64,000 bases of DNA from Butyrivibrio sp. INlla21 (GTDB taxonomy: Bacteria > Bacillota > Clostridia > Lachnospirales > Lachnospiraceae), in NCBI RefSeq assembly GCF_900116875.1, contig NZ_FPCC01000004.1, positions 62,001-126,000 on the forward strand, written 5' to 3'. A program made the translations under genes and the position numbers. The stretch's first letter is position 1, and every line of letters starts with the position of its first letter. Of this stretch, positions 17,886 through 27,093 are shown piece by piece. The notes beneath the pieces are model-generated. The model made no database searches. It had not been told where the DNA came from and saw only the letters and a program-made list of their open reading frames with translations.

Positions 17886-19250
17886 TTAATTCTTGAAACT
17901 GTGAACCGGTGCAGGTATTCTTCCGCCCCTGTTTACAAAGTCATCACAGGAAAACTTATTGACCGGCATGATTGGCGCATATCCAAGGAGTCCGCCGAAC
18001 TCAACCGTGTCACCGACAGTCTTTCCGATAACGGGAATAAGTCTTACCGCTGTAGTCTTCTGATTGATCATACCGATTGCCATTTCATCGGCTATTATAC
18101 CTGCAATTGTTGTGTCCTTGGTATCTCCGGGAACCGCGATCATATCAAGTCCCACAGAGCAAACACAAGTCATGGCCTCAAGCTTTTCAAGTGTAAGGCA
18201 GCCTGCTTCAACGGCATTGATCATTCCCTGATCCTCGGATACAGGGATAAATGCTCCTGAAAGTCCTCCTACATAAGAAGAAGCCATTACACCGCCTTTT
18301 TTAACCTGATCGTTAAGAAGCGCAAGTGCTGCAGTCGTTCCGGGTGCACCTGCATGCTCAACACCGATCTCGTGAAGGATATCGGCAACGCTGTCACCGA
18401 TAGCGGGTGTGGGTGCAAGCGAAAGATCGATTATTCCGAAAGGAACACCGAGTCTTGCGGAAGCTTCTTTTGCAACAAGCTGTCCGACTCTTGTAACCTT
18501 GAACGCTGTCTTCTTGATTGTCTCGCAGAGAATCTCAAAATTCTCTCCTCTTACTTTTTCAAGAGCTGTCTTAACAACGCCGGGTCCGCTGACACCGACA
18601 TTTATGATCTTATCAGCCTCTGTCACTCCGTGGAATGCACCTGCCATAAACGGGTTGTCATCGGGAGCGTTACAGAAAATAACAAGCTTGGCACAGCCAA
18701 GTGAATCGCTTTCCTTGGTAGCCTCTGCGGTAGCCTTGACGATGGATCCCATCAGTCTTACTGCGTCCATGTTGATACCTGTCTTGGTAGAGCCTACATT
18801 AATAGAAGAACAAACAACATCGGTTGTAGAAAGCGCAAGAGGGATCGACTCAATAAGAAGTCTGTCTGCACTGGTCATACCCTTACTTACAAGTGCTGAG
18901 TATCCTCCGATAAAGTTAACGCCGACTTTCTTTGCAACTTCATCAAGTGTTTTTGCTATCTCAGCAAAGTCTTCTTTTGTCTTGCAGGCAGCGCCGCCGA
19001 CAAGAGCTATGGGTGTTACGGATATTCTTTTATTTACAATGGGAATACCGAATTCTCTTGAAATCTGATCTCCGGTCTTAACCAGATCTTTGGCCGAATC
19101 GTAGATTTTGTTGTAGATATTCTTTTTAAGCTGCTCAAGATCTGAGCTGATGCAGTCGAGAAGGCTGATGCCCAGCGTAATTGTTCTTACGTCAAGGTTC
19201 TCCTTCTCTATCATTTCATTGGTCTCAAGGACCTCTTTAGTATTGATCAT
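17886..19250 (-). CDS. PFL family protein (DUF711/UPF0210)
   Basis: A 454-residue cytoplasmic protein of the DUF711 (UPF0210) family, whose structure resembles glycyl-radical enzyme barrels but whose reaction is not established. Typical family phrases are seen: [12 protein letters not shown] near the start, [31 protein letters not shown], and [11 protein letters not shown] near the C-terminus. Full length for the family. It lies 23 bp after an ACT-domain gene; this DUF711-ACT pair is a conserved two-gene unit in Firmicutes and archaea, suggesting a metabolite-responsive enzyme. The start ATG has GGGAG nine bases upstream. Confidence 0.92.
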   Translation of the reverse strand: MINTKEVLETNEMIEKENLDVRTITLGISLLDCISSDLEQLKKNIYNKIYDSAKDLVKTGDQISREFGIPIVNKRISVTPIALVGGAACKTKEDFAEIAKTLDEVAKKVGVNFIGGYSALVSKGMTSADRLLIESIPLALSTTDVVCSSINVGSTKTGINMDAVRLMGSIVKATAEATKESDSLGCAKLVIFCNAPDDNPFMAGAFHGVTEADKIINVGVSGPGVVKTALEKVRGENFEILCETIKKTAFKVTRVGQLVAKEASARLGVPFGIIDLSLAPTPAIGDSVADILHEIGVEHAGAPGTTAALALLNDQVKKGGVMASSYVGGLSGAFIPVSEDQGMINAVEAGCLTLEKLEAMTCVCSVGLDMIAVPGDTKDTTIAGIIADEMAIGMINQKTTAVRLIPVIGKTVGDTVEFGGLLGYAPIMPVNKFSCDDFVNRGGRIPAPVHSFKN

Positions 19251-19273
19251 TATATTTTTCTCCCAAAAACCAA

Positions 19274-19546
19274 TTAGATTCTATGCATGGAATCAAAGAT
19301 TTCTTCCTTCTGGCACTTAATTACAACGCCGATATTCTTACCAAGCTCTTCAAGGTCGTCAGCAACGCTGTTAAAGTCCTTGGTAGTGCCTGCCATATCA
19401 ACGATCATCATCATATTAAAATATCCGCCTACGATGGTCTGTGAAATATCAAGAATATTGATGCTTGAATCTGCAAGATAGGTGCAAACCTTTGCGATAA
19501 TTCCGACTGTGTCCTTGCCAACAACTGTAATGATAGTCTTTTTCAT
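19274..19546 (-). CDS. ACT domain protein (UPF0237)
   Basis: A stand-alone ACT domain of 90 residues, with the typical [21 protein letters not shown] opening and a second strand-helix unit ([14 protein letters not shown]). ACT domains bind amino acids or other small ligands and regulate partner enzymes. The partner here is almost surely the DUF711 protein encoded 23 bp downstream. The ATG has a GGAGG site four bases upstream. It follows the WalJ-like gene by 18 bp. Confidence 0.93.
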   Translation of the reverse strand: MKKTIITVVGKDTVGIIAKVCTYLADSSINILDISQTIVGGYFNMMMIVDMAGTTKDFNSVADDLEELGKNIGVVIKCQKEEIFDSMHRI

Positions 19547-19564
19547 AAGTCCTCCGATAAATAA

Positions 19565-20362
19565 TTATATCTCGATAACAGGCGATAGCTCTGCTCTCTT
19601 TGCAACCATAATGGGAAAATCCGATGAACTGTACGGATTGTCGCCCATATCAACTTCAAGTCTGACCGTCTCATAAGCAAGCTCCGGCAGATTGTTCTCT
19701 TTGGACAGATGCCCAAGGAACACTCCTTTTATCTTGTCATTAAGGAGCTTGCAGAGGAGCTCTCCGCTCTTTTCATTGGATAAATGCCCTCTGTCACCCA
19801 TTATTCTGGTCTTTAACATATAAGGATAAGGTCCCGTCTGGAGCATCCTTATATCATGATTTGCTTCTAATAATAACGCGTCGCAGCCCGATAAGCAACT
19901 GACAGTATAATCATCGTAGCAGCCAAGGTCCGTGGCAACGCCTATTTTCTTATCGCCTATATACACTCTGTATCCGCATGGCTCTGCGGCATCATGCGAT
20001 ATTTTCATGGGATTGATCGTCATGTCGCCGACACAGATGCATGTATCTGTAAGAAGCTTGTTAAAAGAGGCATTTACCATCTCGCCTTTTTTATCGCTCT
20101 TAATGATACCGTCTATCGTTCCTGCGGTTCCGTATATCGGAATGTCATGCTTTTTAAGAATGGTGTGAAGCGCCGCTATATGATCCACGTGCTCATGTGT
20201 CACGAAGATCGCATCGAGATCGTCAAAAGAAAGATCGAGTCCCTTAAGGCCTTCTTCTATTCTCTTTTTACTGGTCCCGGCATCAATCAATATATGTGTG
20301 TTGTCGGAGCCTATGTAGGTACAATTGCCGCTACTGCCGCTGGCAATACTGGTAAAACGCAT
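19565..20362 (-). CDS. Metallo-beta-lactamase fold hydrolase, YycJ/WalJ-like
   Basis: A 265-residue MBL-fold phosphodiesterase. The metal site motif is THEHVDHI (near residues 55-62), with further ligands in MKISHDAAEPCGY, GVATDLG and the C-terminal LGHLSKENN. It belongs to the YycJ/WalJ group, cytoplasmic exonuclease-like proteins linked to cell-wall/chromosome coordination in Bacillus when in the walRK operon; there is no walRK here. It lies 15 bp after the FtsA-like gene and 18 bp before the ACT gene, in one operon with polA and coaE. Confidence 0.88.
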   Translation of the reverse strand: MRFTSIASGSSGNCTYIGSDNTHILIDAGTSKKRIEEGLKGLDLSFDDLDAIFVTHEHVDHIAALHTILKKHDIPIYGTAGTIDGIIKSDKKGEMVNASFNKLLTDTCICVGDMTINPMKISHDAAEPCGYRVYIGDKKIGVATDLGCYDDYTVSCLSGCDALLLEANHDIRMLQTGPYPYMLKTRIMGDRGHLSNEKSGELLCKLLNDKIKGVFLGHLSKENNLPELAYETVRLEVDMGDNPYSSSDFPIMVAKRAELSPVIEI

Positions 20363-20377
20363 ATAAATAAAAACCTC

Positions 20378-22549
20378 TTACTTCCAATATACTTCTATCT
20401 TATCGCCCTCATGAATGGCCTGCATATAATCGGGAGTCGCACCGTTAAGCGTTGTTACAATGCTTCTTCCGTTGGGTTTGGAAAGATCAAAATCTATGGC
20501 ATCGAAGATATCTACAAAGATATAATCAGCCTTTCCGTGAAGAGTCACGGCGTCATTATTTACAAATATATGTAAGTCGTGAGCAAGAATATTCTTTACA
20601 GGCTCTTGCTCGCTGCTGTTTTTCTTATACTCACCGTCATCATCGGGAAGATCGTCGAACGAAAGCTGTCCGTCCTTACCCTCAATTATCTTGACGTCAT
20701 CAGAGTTTGCATAAGACTCCTGATTGGCCTGTGAGATCGCAACTTCATCGGCGCTCGGGAAGTCTCTGTAATAATCCATGATAGCTTCTTCCTGAGCCTT
20801 GAACTCGATCTTGAAGTTCTCATAGACAGGTGTGTCCTTATCTCCGCGCTCGTTGTTAACGATGATCACTGTATCTTCATTGATCTCAATGTCCATAAGA
20901 GCAGCGATCTGCTCGGCTGTATTGTAATCGAGCACCTTGACTTCATCGCCGGGGTTAATGCTGTAAAGCGCAGTCTGAGGCTCGCCGTTAACTGTTGCAA
21001 ATCTTGAAGCCTCAACGTTCTTGCCGTTTACATTGACATTGAACTTGGTCTTAAACTCAGGGATACTCTCGATAACGGCTTCTCCCGGAGCTCCTGCCGT
21101 TGAAGGAACAACCTCGATAATGTCATTGGCGTGAATCTTGGTGTGAATATCCGCGGGCTTACCGTTAAGTGAGATGACTGCCGGCTCGCCGGGTTCACCT
21201 CTAGATGCTCTCTCTTTGCCGTTGACAGTATATCTAAGCTCTTCTCCTCTCTTAGGGAAAAGATCTTCATTCGGAAATGCAGCCTGCATAGCGGCATCAA
21301 CAATCTGAAGCTTACCGTTGTCATAAATCTTGGTCTGAATACCGTTAAAGGAAACAAAGATAAAGTTATTGGCTTCCTCATAATAGCTTATGCAGATACC
21401 AAGCGGTGTAACGAGAAGAGAATCTCTCTCGATTCCGTCGTTATTAAGGAAAGTAATGTTCTTCATTACTTCCTCGCCTCTTAGAGCGACACGTTCTTCG
21501 GGAATATCCATTTCTTTTGCTATAGCCTTGGTATAACCGGGCACGCAGCCGCCACCGCCGACTACAAATACAGCGCTGACCGGTTTGTCGCCGTTTAGCT
21601 TCTTGATCTCTTCTACGGCTTTTTGTGCCATCATATCTACCTGAGGCTTGATAATACGTGCTATCTCTTTGGCAGTGATAGTCTTACGAAGCCCCATAAT
21701 ATCAATATATTCAACTCTGTCGTTGTGACTTGCCGCGATCTTGATCTCATCCGCCTGGTTAAAGTCAACAAGACAGTGATGTGCGATTATCTCGGTAATA
21801 TCGTCACCGGCTATAGGAAGCATACCGTAAGCCGTGATAGATCCGTCATCGGTCACACAGATATCGGATGTTCCCGCACCGACATCTATAAGTGCAAGAT
21901 TGAGCATTCTGAATCTGTCGGGAATAGCTACCATCATAGCAGCGATAGGCTCGAGTGTAAGATTGGCAACATTAAGCTCCGCTCTCTCGCATGCCTTGTA
22001 AAGACCGTCAACGCAGTCATCGGGAAGGAAGGTCGCAATAAGCTCAACACTCACCTTGCCGGCATTATGTCCCTCAAGATTGGCAATCTGATAACCGTCC
22101 AAATAATAATGCATCACAGAATATCCAACCAAATAGAACTTAAGGTCGGATGTATTATTCTTAAGGAATTCCGAATAAGCCTGCTCAACGGCTGCGGAAT
22201 TAAGATTATATATATCTTCATCCGTTATATCATGAGATTCCGGATACTCATATTCATATGTGGTTCTGACCGTTCTAAGAACACGACCTGCGGCAGCAAT
22301 ACAAACATCGGTAAGATGAATGTCTGTCTGCTGTTCAAGATTTTCTTTTACTACCTTGATGGTGGCGCCGACTTTTCCGATATCGTGAATCTGTCCGTCA
22401 AGCATAGCTCTTGTCTGGTGTTTTTCGATACTCTGAGCAATGACATTGAACTGTCCTTCATTCATATAGCCGACAGTACCTACAACGCTCCTTGTTCCGA
22501 TATCAAGTCCAAATACCACCTTCTGATCCGATTGCTCTAAACTTGCCAT
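20378..22549 (-). CDS. FtsA/PilM-like actin-fold ATPase with tandem beta-grasp-like C-terminal repeats
   Basis: About 723 residues from the ATG at 22549, whose A overlaps the coaE stop (TGATG) with GGAG six bases upstream. The first 370 residues are an actin-like ATPase of the FtsA/PilM/SHS2 group: phosphate-1 FGLDIGTRSVVGTVG, phosphate-2 LIDVGAGTSDICV, adenosine motif VFVVGGGGCVPGY. FtsA proper has about 420 residues. The extra 350 residues hold at least three similar units, each with a [FT]VNGK-like strand, a second VNG/LNG turn and a closing (I)xxGDxIEV strand, at about 437-485, 501-541 and 658-723, separated by an acidic linker (about 600-650). These units look like ubiquitin/ThiS-type beta-grasp folds. 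Function inferred only: a membrane-associated scaffold. Confidence 0.8.
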   Translation of the reverse strand: MASLEQSDQKVVFGLDIGTRSVVGTVGYMNEGQFNVIAQSIEKHQTRAMLDGQIHDIGKVGATIKVVKENLEQQTDIHLTDVCIAAAGRVLRTVRTTYEYEYPESHDITDEDIYNLNSAAVEQAYSEFLKNNTSDLKFYLVGYSVMHYYLDGYQIANLEGHNAGKVSVELIATFLPDDCVDGLYKACERAELNVANLTLEPIAAMMVAIPDRFRMLNLALIDVGAGTSDICVTDDGSITAYGMLPIAGDDITEIIAHHCLVDFNQADEIKIAASHNDRVEYIDIMGLRKTITAKEIARIIKPQVDMMAQKAVEEIKKLNGDKPVSAVFVVGGGGCVPGYTKAIAKEMDIPEERVALRGEEVMKNITFLNNDGIERDSLLVTPLGICISYYEEANNFIFVSFNGIQTKIYDNGKLQIVDAAMQAAFPNEDLFPKRGEELRYTVNGKERASRGEPGEPAVISLNGKPADIHTKIHANDIIEVVPSTAGAPGEAVIESIPEFKTKFNVNVNGKNVEASRFATVNGEPQTALYSINPGDEVKVLDYNTAEQIAALMDIEINEDTVIIVNNERGDKDTPVYENFKIEFKAQEEAIMDYYRDFPSADEVAISQANQESYANSDDVKIIEGKDGQLSFDDLPDDDGEYKKNSSEQEPVKNILAHDLHIFVNNDAVTLHGKADYIFVDIFDAIDFDLSKPNGRSIVTTLNGATPDYMQAIHEGDKIEVYWK

Positions 22550-23178
22550 CATCTTCTCCAATCCAATAGTTTCTTTCCGATAATATCCGCAACAGTATCA
22601 AGATCCCCACTGTTGTCCAAAACAAAATCGCAATGCTCTCTGAAGTCATCGTCAGATAACTGCTTTTTAAAGATATCCGTGACCTTCTCATCGGAATATC
22701 CGCGTGAATCCTTAAGCCTCTGTCTTCTGACGTCTTCGGAAGCATATACATACCACAGCTCATCGACTATATCTTCATAGCCGTTTTCTATCAAAAGAGC
22801 TGCCTCCACAAAAACAAAGTCCAGCCTATTTCTAAGCCTTTCTTCATCTATAATATTAATAATATACGTATTAACTGCAGGATGCAAAATATTGTTGACT
22901 GCCCGGAGCTTTTTTTCATCTCCGAAAATAGCCTTGGCCATCTTGGCTCTGTCTATCTCGCCGTCTTCTCCCAGGATTTCTTTTCCCAAGAGATGTACCA
23001 GCTCATCATAAGCGGGATAACCCTTCATCTTGATCTCGTTGGCAACGTCATCAGAATACACCACCTTGCAATTATAGTTCTTCTTAATGTATTCAAGGAC
23101 CGTGGTCTTTCCGGCTCCGATGCCGCCCGTTATTCCTATGATGTTGGTCTTTCCTTTTTGCAGTTTATTTTGCTTCAT
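22549..23178 (-). CDS. coaE: Dephospho-CoA kinase
   Basis: This enzyme phosphorylates dephospho-CoA at the 3'-OH, the last step of CoA synthesis. The P-loop GITGGIGAGKTT lies near residue 15 of the chosen start, followed by the CoA-kinase phrases VVYSDDVANE, LHPAV and VDELWYVYASEDVRRQRLKDSRGYS. About 209 residues, normal for CoaE. The ORF extends to 23220, but the upstream part is polA coding sequence in another frame; the ATG at 23178 overlaps the polA end by 14 bp. polA-coaE is a widespread Firmicute gene pair. The stop overlaps the start of the FtsA-like gene. Confidence 0.94.
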   Translation of the reverse strand: MKQNKLQKGKTNIIGITGGIGAGKTTVLEYIKKNYNCKVVYSDDVANEIKMKGYPAYDELVHLLGKEILGEDGEIDRAKMAKAIFGDEKKLRAVNNILHPAVNTYIINIIDEERLRNRLDFVFVEAALLIENGYEDIVDELWYVYASEDVRRQRLKDSRGYSDEKVTDIFKKQLSDDDFREHCDFVLDNSGDLDTVADIIGKKLLDWRR

Positions 23179-25354
23179 ACCAGTCGTTTCCGGTGTGGCA
23201 GGTTGCTTCCATGGGAACAACCAGTGTCACAGCACTCTCCATCTCTTTAGTAAGTAATTCTTTTACAATGTCCGTCTCATCCCGGGCAGTCTCAATGACA
23301 AGTTCATCGTGAATCTGCAGGATAAGTTTCGACTTCAGATTATCCTTCTTAAGTCTGAAAAAGACATTTATCATTGCTATCTTCATAATATCAGCAGCAG
23401 TTCCCTGTATGGGAGCATTCATGGCAACTCGCTCGCCAAACTGCTTGATATTGAAATTACTTGCTCTAAGTTCCGGAATGGGTCTCTTTCTTCCGAAAAG
23501 AGTGATACTTCCGCCGCTATCCTTGGCCTCCTTGACGACTCTTTCCTGATATTCCTTAACTCTTGGGTAGGCCTCAAAGTATTTATCCATGTACTCTTTG
23601 GCTTCCTTAGGCGATATGGAAAGGTCTCTTGAAAGTCCGTACGCACTGATTCCGTAGACGATACCGAAGTTAACGGCTTTGGCGCTTCTTCGCTGCTCGG
23701 AAGTAACTTCCGAAAAAGGAACGTGAAATACCTTGGATGCGGTACTTGCATGTATATCCTCACCGTCATGATAAGCCTTTATAAGACCTTCATCGCCTGA
23801 CATGTGAGCAAGTATACGAAGCTCAATCTGTGAATAATCGGCATCCGCAAACACATAACCTTCTTTTGGAACAAAGACTTTTCTTATCAGTCTTCCAAGC
23901 TCAGTCCTCATCGGAATATTCTGAAGATTGGGCTCTGTGGAGCTGATTCTTCCGGTTGCCGTTATCGTCTGATTAAAGCTTGTGTGAATCCTGTCGTCAT
24001 CTTCTATAAATGCGGCCAGTCCGTCTGCATAGGTGGACTTTAATTTGGCAAGTCCCCTGTATTCGAGAATATCCGATACTATCTTGTGTTCGCCCGCAAG
24101 CTTTTCAAGTACGTCCGCTGCGGTAGAATAGCCGGATTTGGTCTTCTTTTCTGCGGGAAGTCCAAGCTTTTCAAAAAGGACTTCTCCGAGCTGCTTGGGA
24201 GAATTGATGTTAAATGTAACTCCCGCAGCGTCATATATTGATTTTTCAAGCTCATCTATACGAACCTTGAGCTCATCTCCGTATATCTTAAGCTGTTCTC
24301 TCTTGGCGATGATACCCTCTTTTTCCATAGAGAAAAGAATGTATGAAAGAGGCATCTCAATGTTGTAAAACAGAGCTTCCATTCCGCCTTTTTCAAGCTT
24401 TTTCCTTATAAGAGGCGCAGCCTTTCTGCATATGAAAGCAGCCTTACTTGCATAAGCCGAAAGCACGTTACTGTCGGCGTTTGATAAAAGCTCTTTTCCG
24501 AAGAGATCTGCTCTTTTCTCAAAATTGATTCCCAGATATTCCTTGGAAATATCTTCTATCATGTAATCGTTCTTATTTGGATCGTTAAGATACGCACCGA
24601 TCAAAGTATCAAAGCACCGTGGCTCTTTGCTGTAAGTATCATCTTCAGTGTAGCCGTAGTCTCTTTTTTCTATTTCATACGGAGTGAAAAGATTGTACGA
24701 GCTCTTGATATCAAACGTCGCAAGATTACAGTTCTTACTGAGCTCGGCAAGCTTACCTCCGAGGTAATCGCTCGTGATAAAACCCTGGATGGGGATATAA
24801 ACCGATGTCTCATCTTCAAAGCAAAGAGAAATTCCGATGATATCTTTCTTCTTGATGCTTCCGTTTGTGTCAACGGTATCTATTATCGGATAAAAGCCCA
24901 CATATGAGTCCGTGCTTACTTTGGCGGCTTTATTAAAGAGGTCTTCAACCTCGGAAAGATCAGATGTCATACCTGTCTTAACTTCAAATACAGGTGCAGC
25001 GGCAGCTTTTCCAAGAGGAGATACCTGTGCGATCTCTTTTTCCAAGAAATCAGCCAGAGCATCGTTGCATTCGCAGCCATCGGCGCCAAGCAAAGCACTG
25101 TCGGTATAGGTTTCCAATATTTCTTTTAACCTTGCTGTCTGAGATGCAACGGCAGGCGAAGGCTCTTTTCCCCTACCATCAGAATCAAATAAAACGCCAA
25201 GCCTCTTGTGTTCTCCGGATCTTACAATGCTCTTAAGCTTAAAAAGTGCACCGTAAATACCGCTGACGAATTGTCCGTCAGCGTCCGTAAAAGCAGGCAT
25301 AGCGTTATATGCGTCATGTATTAAATTAAATGCGTTAATCGTTAGGATATCCAA
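23165..25354 (-). CDS. polA: DNA polymerase I with a decayed 5'-nuclease domain
   Basis: This repair and Okazaki-fragment polymerase has 729 residues versus about 880 for the full-length type. The polymerase domain is intact: motif A DADYSQIELR (near 503), motif B RRSAKAVNFGIVYG (near 557), motif C QIHDELVIE (near 682). The N-terminal 115 residues still align in style with the 5'-nuclease start (LTINAFNLIHDAYNAMP for LIDGNSLLYRAFYALP, then VLFDSDG, then GCECND for GYEADD), but the metal-binding Asp residues are replaced and the middle of the domain is gone. The 3'-5' exonuclease region lacks a DTET motif. The start is TTG, with GGGG ten bases upstream. No downstream copy of the nuclease domain is seen. 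Confidence 0.92.
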   Translation of the reverse strand: MDILTINAFNLIHDAYNAMPAFTDADGQFVSGIYGALFKLKSIVRSGEHKRLGVLFDSDGRGKEPSPAVASQTARLKEILETYTDSALLGADGCECNDALADFLEKEIAQVSPLGKAAAAPVFEVKTGMTSDLSEVEDLFNKAAKVSTDSYVGFYPIIDTVDTNGSIKKKDIIGISLCFEDETSVYIPIQGFITSDYLGGKLAELSKNCNLATFDIKSSYNLFTPYEIEKRDYGYTEDDTYSKEPRCFDTLIGAYLNDPNKNDYMIEDISKEYLGINFEKRADLFGKELLSNADSNVLSAYASKAAFICRKAAPLIRKKLEKGGMEALFYNIEMPLSYILFSMEKEGIIAKREQLKIYGDELKVRIDELEKSIYDAAGVTFNINSPKQLGEVLFEKLGLPAEKKTKSGYSTAADVLEKLAGEHKIVSDILEYRGLAKLKSTYADGLAAFIEDDDRIHTSFNQTITATGRISSTEPNLQNIPMRTELGRLIRKVFVPKEGYVFADADYSQIELRILAHMSGDEGLIKAYHDGEDIHASTASKVFHVPFSEVTSEQRRSAKAVNFGIVYGISAYGLSRDLSISPKEAKEYMDKYFEAYPRVKEYQERVVKEAKDSGGSITLFGRKRPIPELRASNFNIKQFGERVAMNAPIQGTAADIMKIAMINVFFRLKKDNLKSKLILQIHDELVIETARDETDIVKELLTKEMESAVTLVVPMEATCHTGNDWYEAK

Positions 25355-25380
25355 AGAATCTATTCCCCGGCAAATATGGA

Positions 25381-25704
25381 TTATAGAAACAGATTAAGAA
25401 CAAATGCCGTCGCAGCAAGGACTACAACACAGCCCTCGAGGACATAGCTAAAAAGAACCAGAGAACGTCTTACTTTAAGTCTTCTTCCCGCCTCAGATAA
25501 AAGTCCGTCGAGCTCTCTCTTAAGATTGAAGGTATTACCATCCTCAAGTCTCTTCATGCCGACTTTTACAAGAAACTGAATAGTGAGTTCCTCTTTGCAT
25601 TCCGCGCAGTTCTCCATATGACTGAGAAAATCGGAAAGATCGCGATTGTCGAGATCGTCATCCAGAAATAATGGAATTAACTTTTCAGCATCTTTACAAG
25701 TCAT
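25381..25704 (-). CDS. Small zinc-finger (zf-HC2-like) membrane protein
   Basis: A 107-residue protein resembling the anti-sigma-factor zinc finger family: MTCKDAEKLIPLFLDDDL start, then HMENCAEC (H-x3-C-x2-C), a cytoplasmic helical region, and one C-terminal transmembrane helix (about 83-105). Such proteins normally hold an ECF sigma factor at the membrane, but no sigma factor gene is nearby. It lies 26 bp upstream of polA and may head its operon, served by the promoter at 25788-25816. Start ATG with GGAG. It could be a redox- or zinc-sensing regulator with a partner elsewhere. Confidence 0.8.
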   Translation of the reverse strand: MTCKDAEKLIPLFLDDDLDNRDLSDFLSHMENCAECKEELTIQFLVKVGMKRLEDGNTFNLKRELDGLLSEAGRRLKVRRSLVLFSYVLEGCVVVLAATAFVLNLFL

Positions 25705-25787
25705 ATAAAGCTCCGCACGTCAAATTACTAACCATTCAACATGTTGTATGGCAGAACGTGCAGCTGCAATCTGTCTCTACAACATCT

Positions 25788-25816
25788 AGAATACTACAAA
25801 AGAGTGTTATTTACAA
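25788..25816 (-). promoter_or_regulatory. Promoter upstream of the zinc-finger gene and polA operon
   Basis: On the minus strand, -35 TTGTAA (25811-25816) and -10 TATTCT (25788-25793) are 17 bp apart, about 85 bp upstream of the start codon. The -35 lies inside an exact inverted repeat (ATTTACAAT / ATTGTAAAT, 10 bp apart, about 25809-25836), which may be an operator or the tail end of the preceding HD-GYP transcript. A CAACATGTTG palindrome sits in the leader at 25737-25746. Confidence 0.65.
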
Positions 25817-25845
25817 TAATTCCGAGCATTGTAAATACTGCCGGA

Positions 25846-26940
25846 TCAGATCACGGCAACGATAGAAACTTCTCTTCTGGAAGAGAGGTCAACGAAATTC
25901 TCACCGCATCTGATAACGGGTCTTGAGAGGTGATCGGGATTAACGAACACGATCTCACCGGTCTGGCCGGTACTGAGCATAACCCTGTTGGCGATAAATG
26001 TATTAACTATATTGCTAAGGAAGGTCATGATAACATTGGGATCAAACTTGTTGATGCCCTCTTCCTCAAATCTTGAGATTACGGTGAACGGGCAGATAGG
26101 CGCTCTGTACGTCTTCTTGGCGGTCATTGCCTCATAGATGTTGGCAACCGTAACAATGGATGCTATCTCATCAATCTGCTCTCCCTTTAAGTGGAAAGGA
26201 TAACCCGAGCCGTCTCTGTACTCATGATGCATAAGGATACAATTCTTGATGCGAGGATCGATATCCTTGTCCTTAACCAGCTCATATCCCTTAACTACGT
26301 GGTCTCTCATAAATCTCTCTTCATACTCGGTGTATGCTTCCTTCTTATTAAGAAGATCGGGTGGCATAAGAACCTTACCGATGTCATGTAAAAGACCTCC
26401 GGCCGTAGCAAGCTGTATCTTTTCCTTTGGAAGCTTCATCCATGTCGCAATCGTGTTGCAGATAAGAGAAACATTAAGACTGTGCATATACACTGCATCG
26501 CTGTTGTCCCTTAAGTTATGAAGCATATCAAATACACCGGCAGTACCGCCTGCCTCAACAAACAGATGATAAACGGGCTCAGTAAGCTTCTCTATATCAA
26601 GAGCCATCTTGTCATTGGCGATCAGCTTAAAAGATTCCTCGAGCTGGCGCGCATTGTTCTCAATATCCTGCTTGAACTTAATGAACTGCTCTGAATTTCT
26701 GATCTTCTCCGCATAGGAATAATCAGGCTTCTGTGGCTGTGTCTGCCCTTCTGTCTTGTCGGGAACTTCCTGTTTCTCATCTTCTACAAAGATGTTATAA
26801 AGAGAATGTGATTTGATCCTCTGAATGTCGTTCTCATCAAGCACGGTTCCCTTGGGAAGCACAAGCCTGTCGTCAATTGTATAAATGTTTTCGGAAGCAA
26901 CAAGCCCCGGCTCAAGATTGTCTACTGATATCAGTTTCAT
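25846..26940 (-). CDS. HD-GYP domain protein
   Basis: A 364-residue predicted cyclic-di-GMP phosphodiesterase or related signalling hydrolase. After an N-terminal 70-residue domain (LEPGLVASENIYTIDDRLVLPKGTVL) the HD-GYP domain shows [20 protein letters not shown] (HD near residue 183), RDHVVKGYEL, and MHHEYRDGSGYP (GYP near 243). One usual metal ligand, the Asp in the VADxYDA segment, is Asn here (VANIYEAM). The C-terminal tail has a LSRPVIRC phrase like that of the second HD-GYP protein of this window. It is a single gene on the minus strand, with GGTGG upstream of its ATG. No GGDEF gene is nearby. Confidence 0.9.
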   Translation of the reverse strand: MKLISVDNLEPGLVASENIYTIDDRLVLPKGTVLDENDIQRIKSHSLYNIFVEDEKQEVPDKTEGQTQPQKPDYSYAEKIRNSEQFIKFKQDIENNARQLEESFKLIANDKMALDIEKLTEPVYHLFVEAGGTAGVFDMLHNLRDNSDAVYMHSLNVSLICNTIATWMKLPKEKIQLATAGGLLHDIGKVLMPPDLLNKKEAYTEYEERFMRDHVVKGYELVKDKDIDPRIKNCILMHHEYRDGSGYPFHLKGEQIDEIASIVTVANIYEAMTAKKTYRAPICPFTVISRFEEEGINKFDPNVIMTFLSNIVNTFIANRVMLSTGQTGEIVFVNPDHLSRPVIRCGENFVDLSSRREVSIVAVI

Positions 26941-27093
26941 TTTAATATTCCACCTAGTTAAAAGAGATATAGAATCATTATATCAGCATTTTTTATTTTT
27001 TGTGATAAAATGATAATATTCGCAATAAATGTAGCAAAATATGATAGTTTTGCGGTGTAACAGCTGCAAATAAGTATAAAAGGATATGAAAAA

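Noticed and set aside
18409..19068. Plus-strand 219-residue frame opposite the DUF711 gene
   Set aside because: It lies wholly within a well-supported gene on the other strand and shows no family motif.
21623..22540. Plus-strand 305-residue frame opposite the FtsA-like gene
   Set aside because: It is antisense to a clear actin-fold protein; the reading has a composition typical of a mirror frame and no ribosome binding site.
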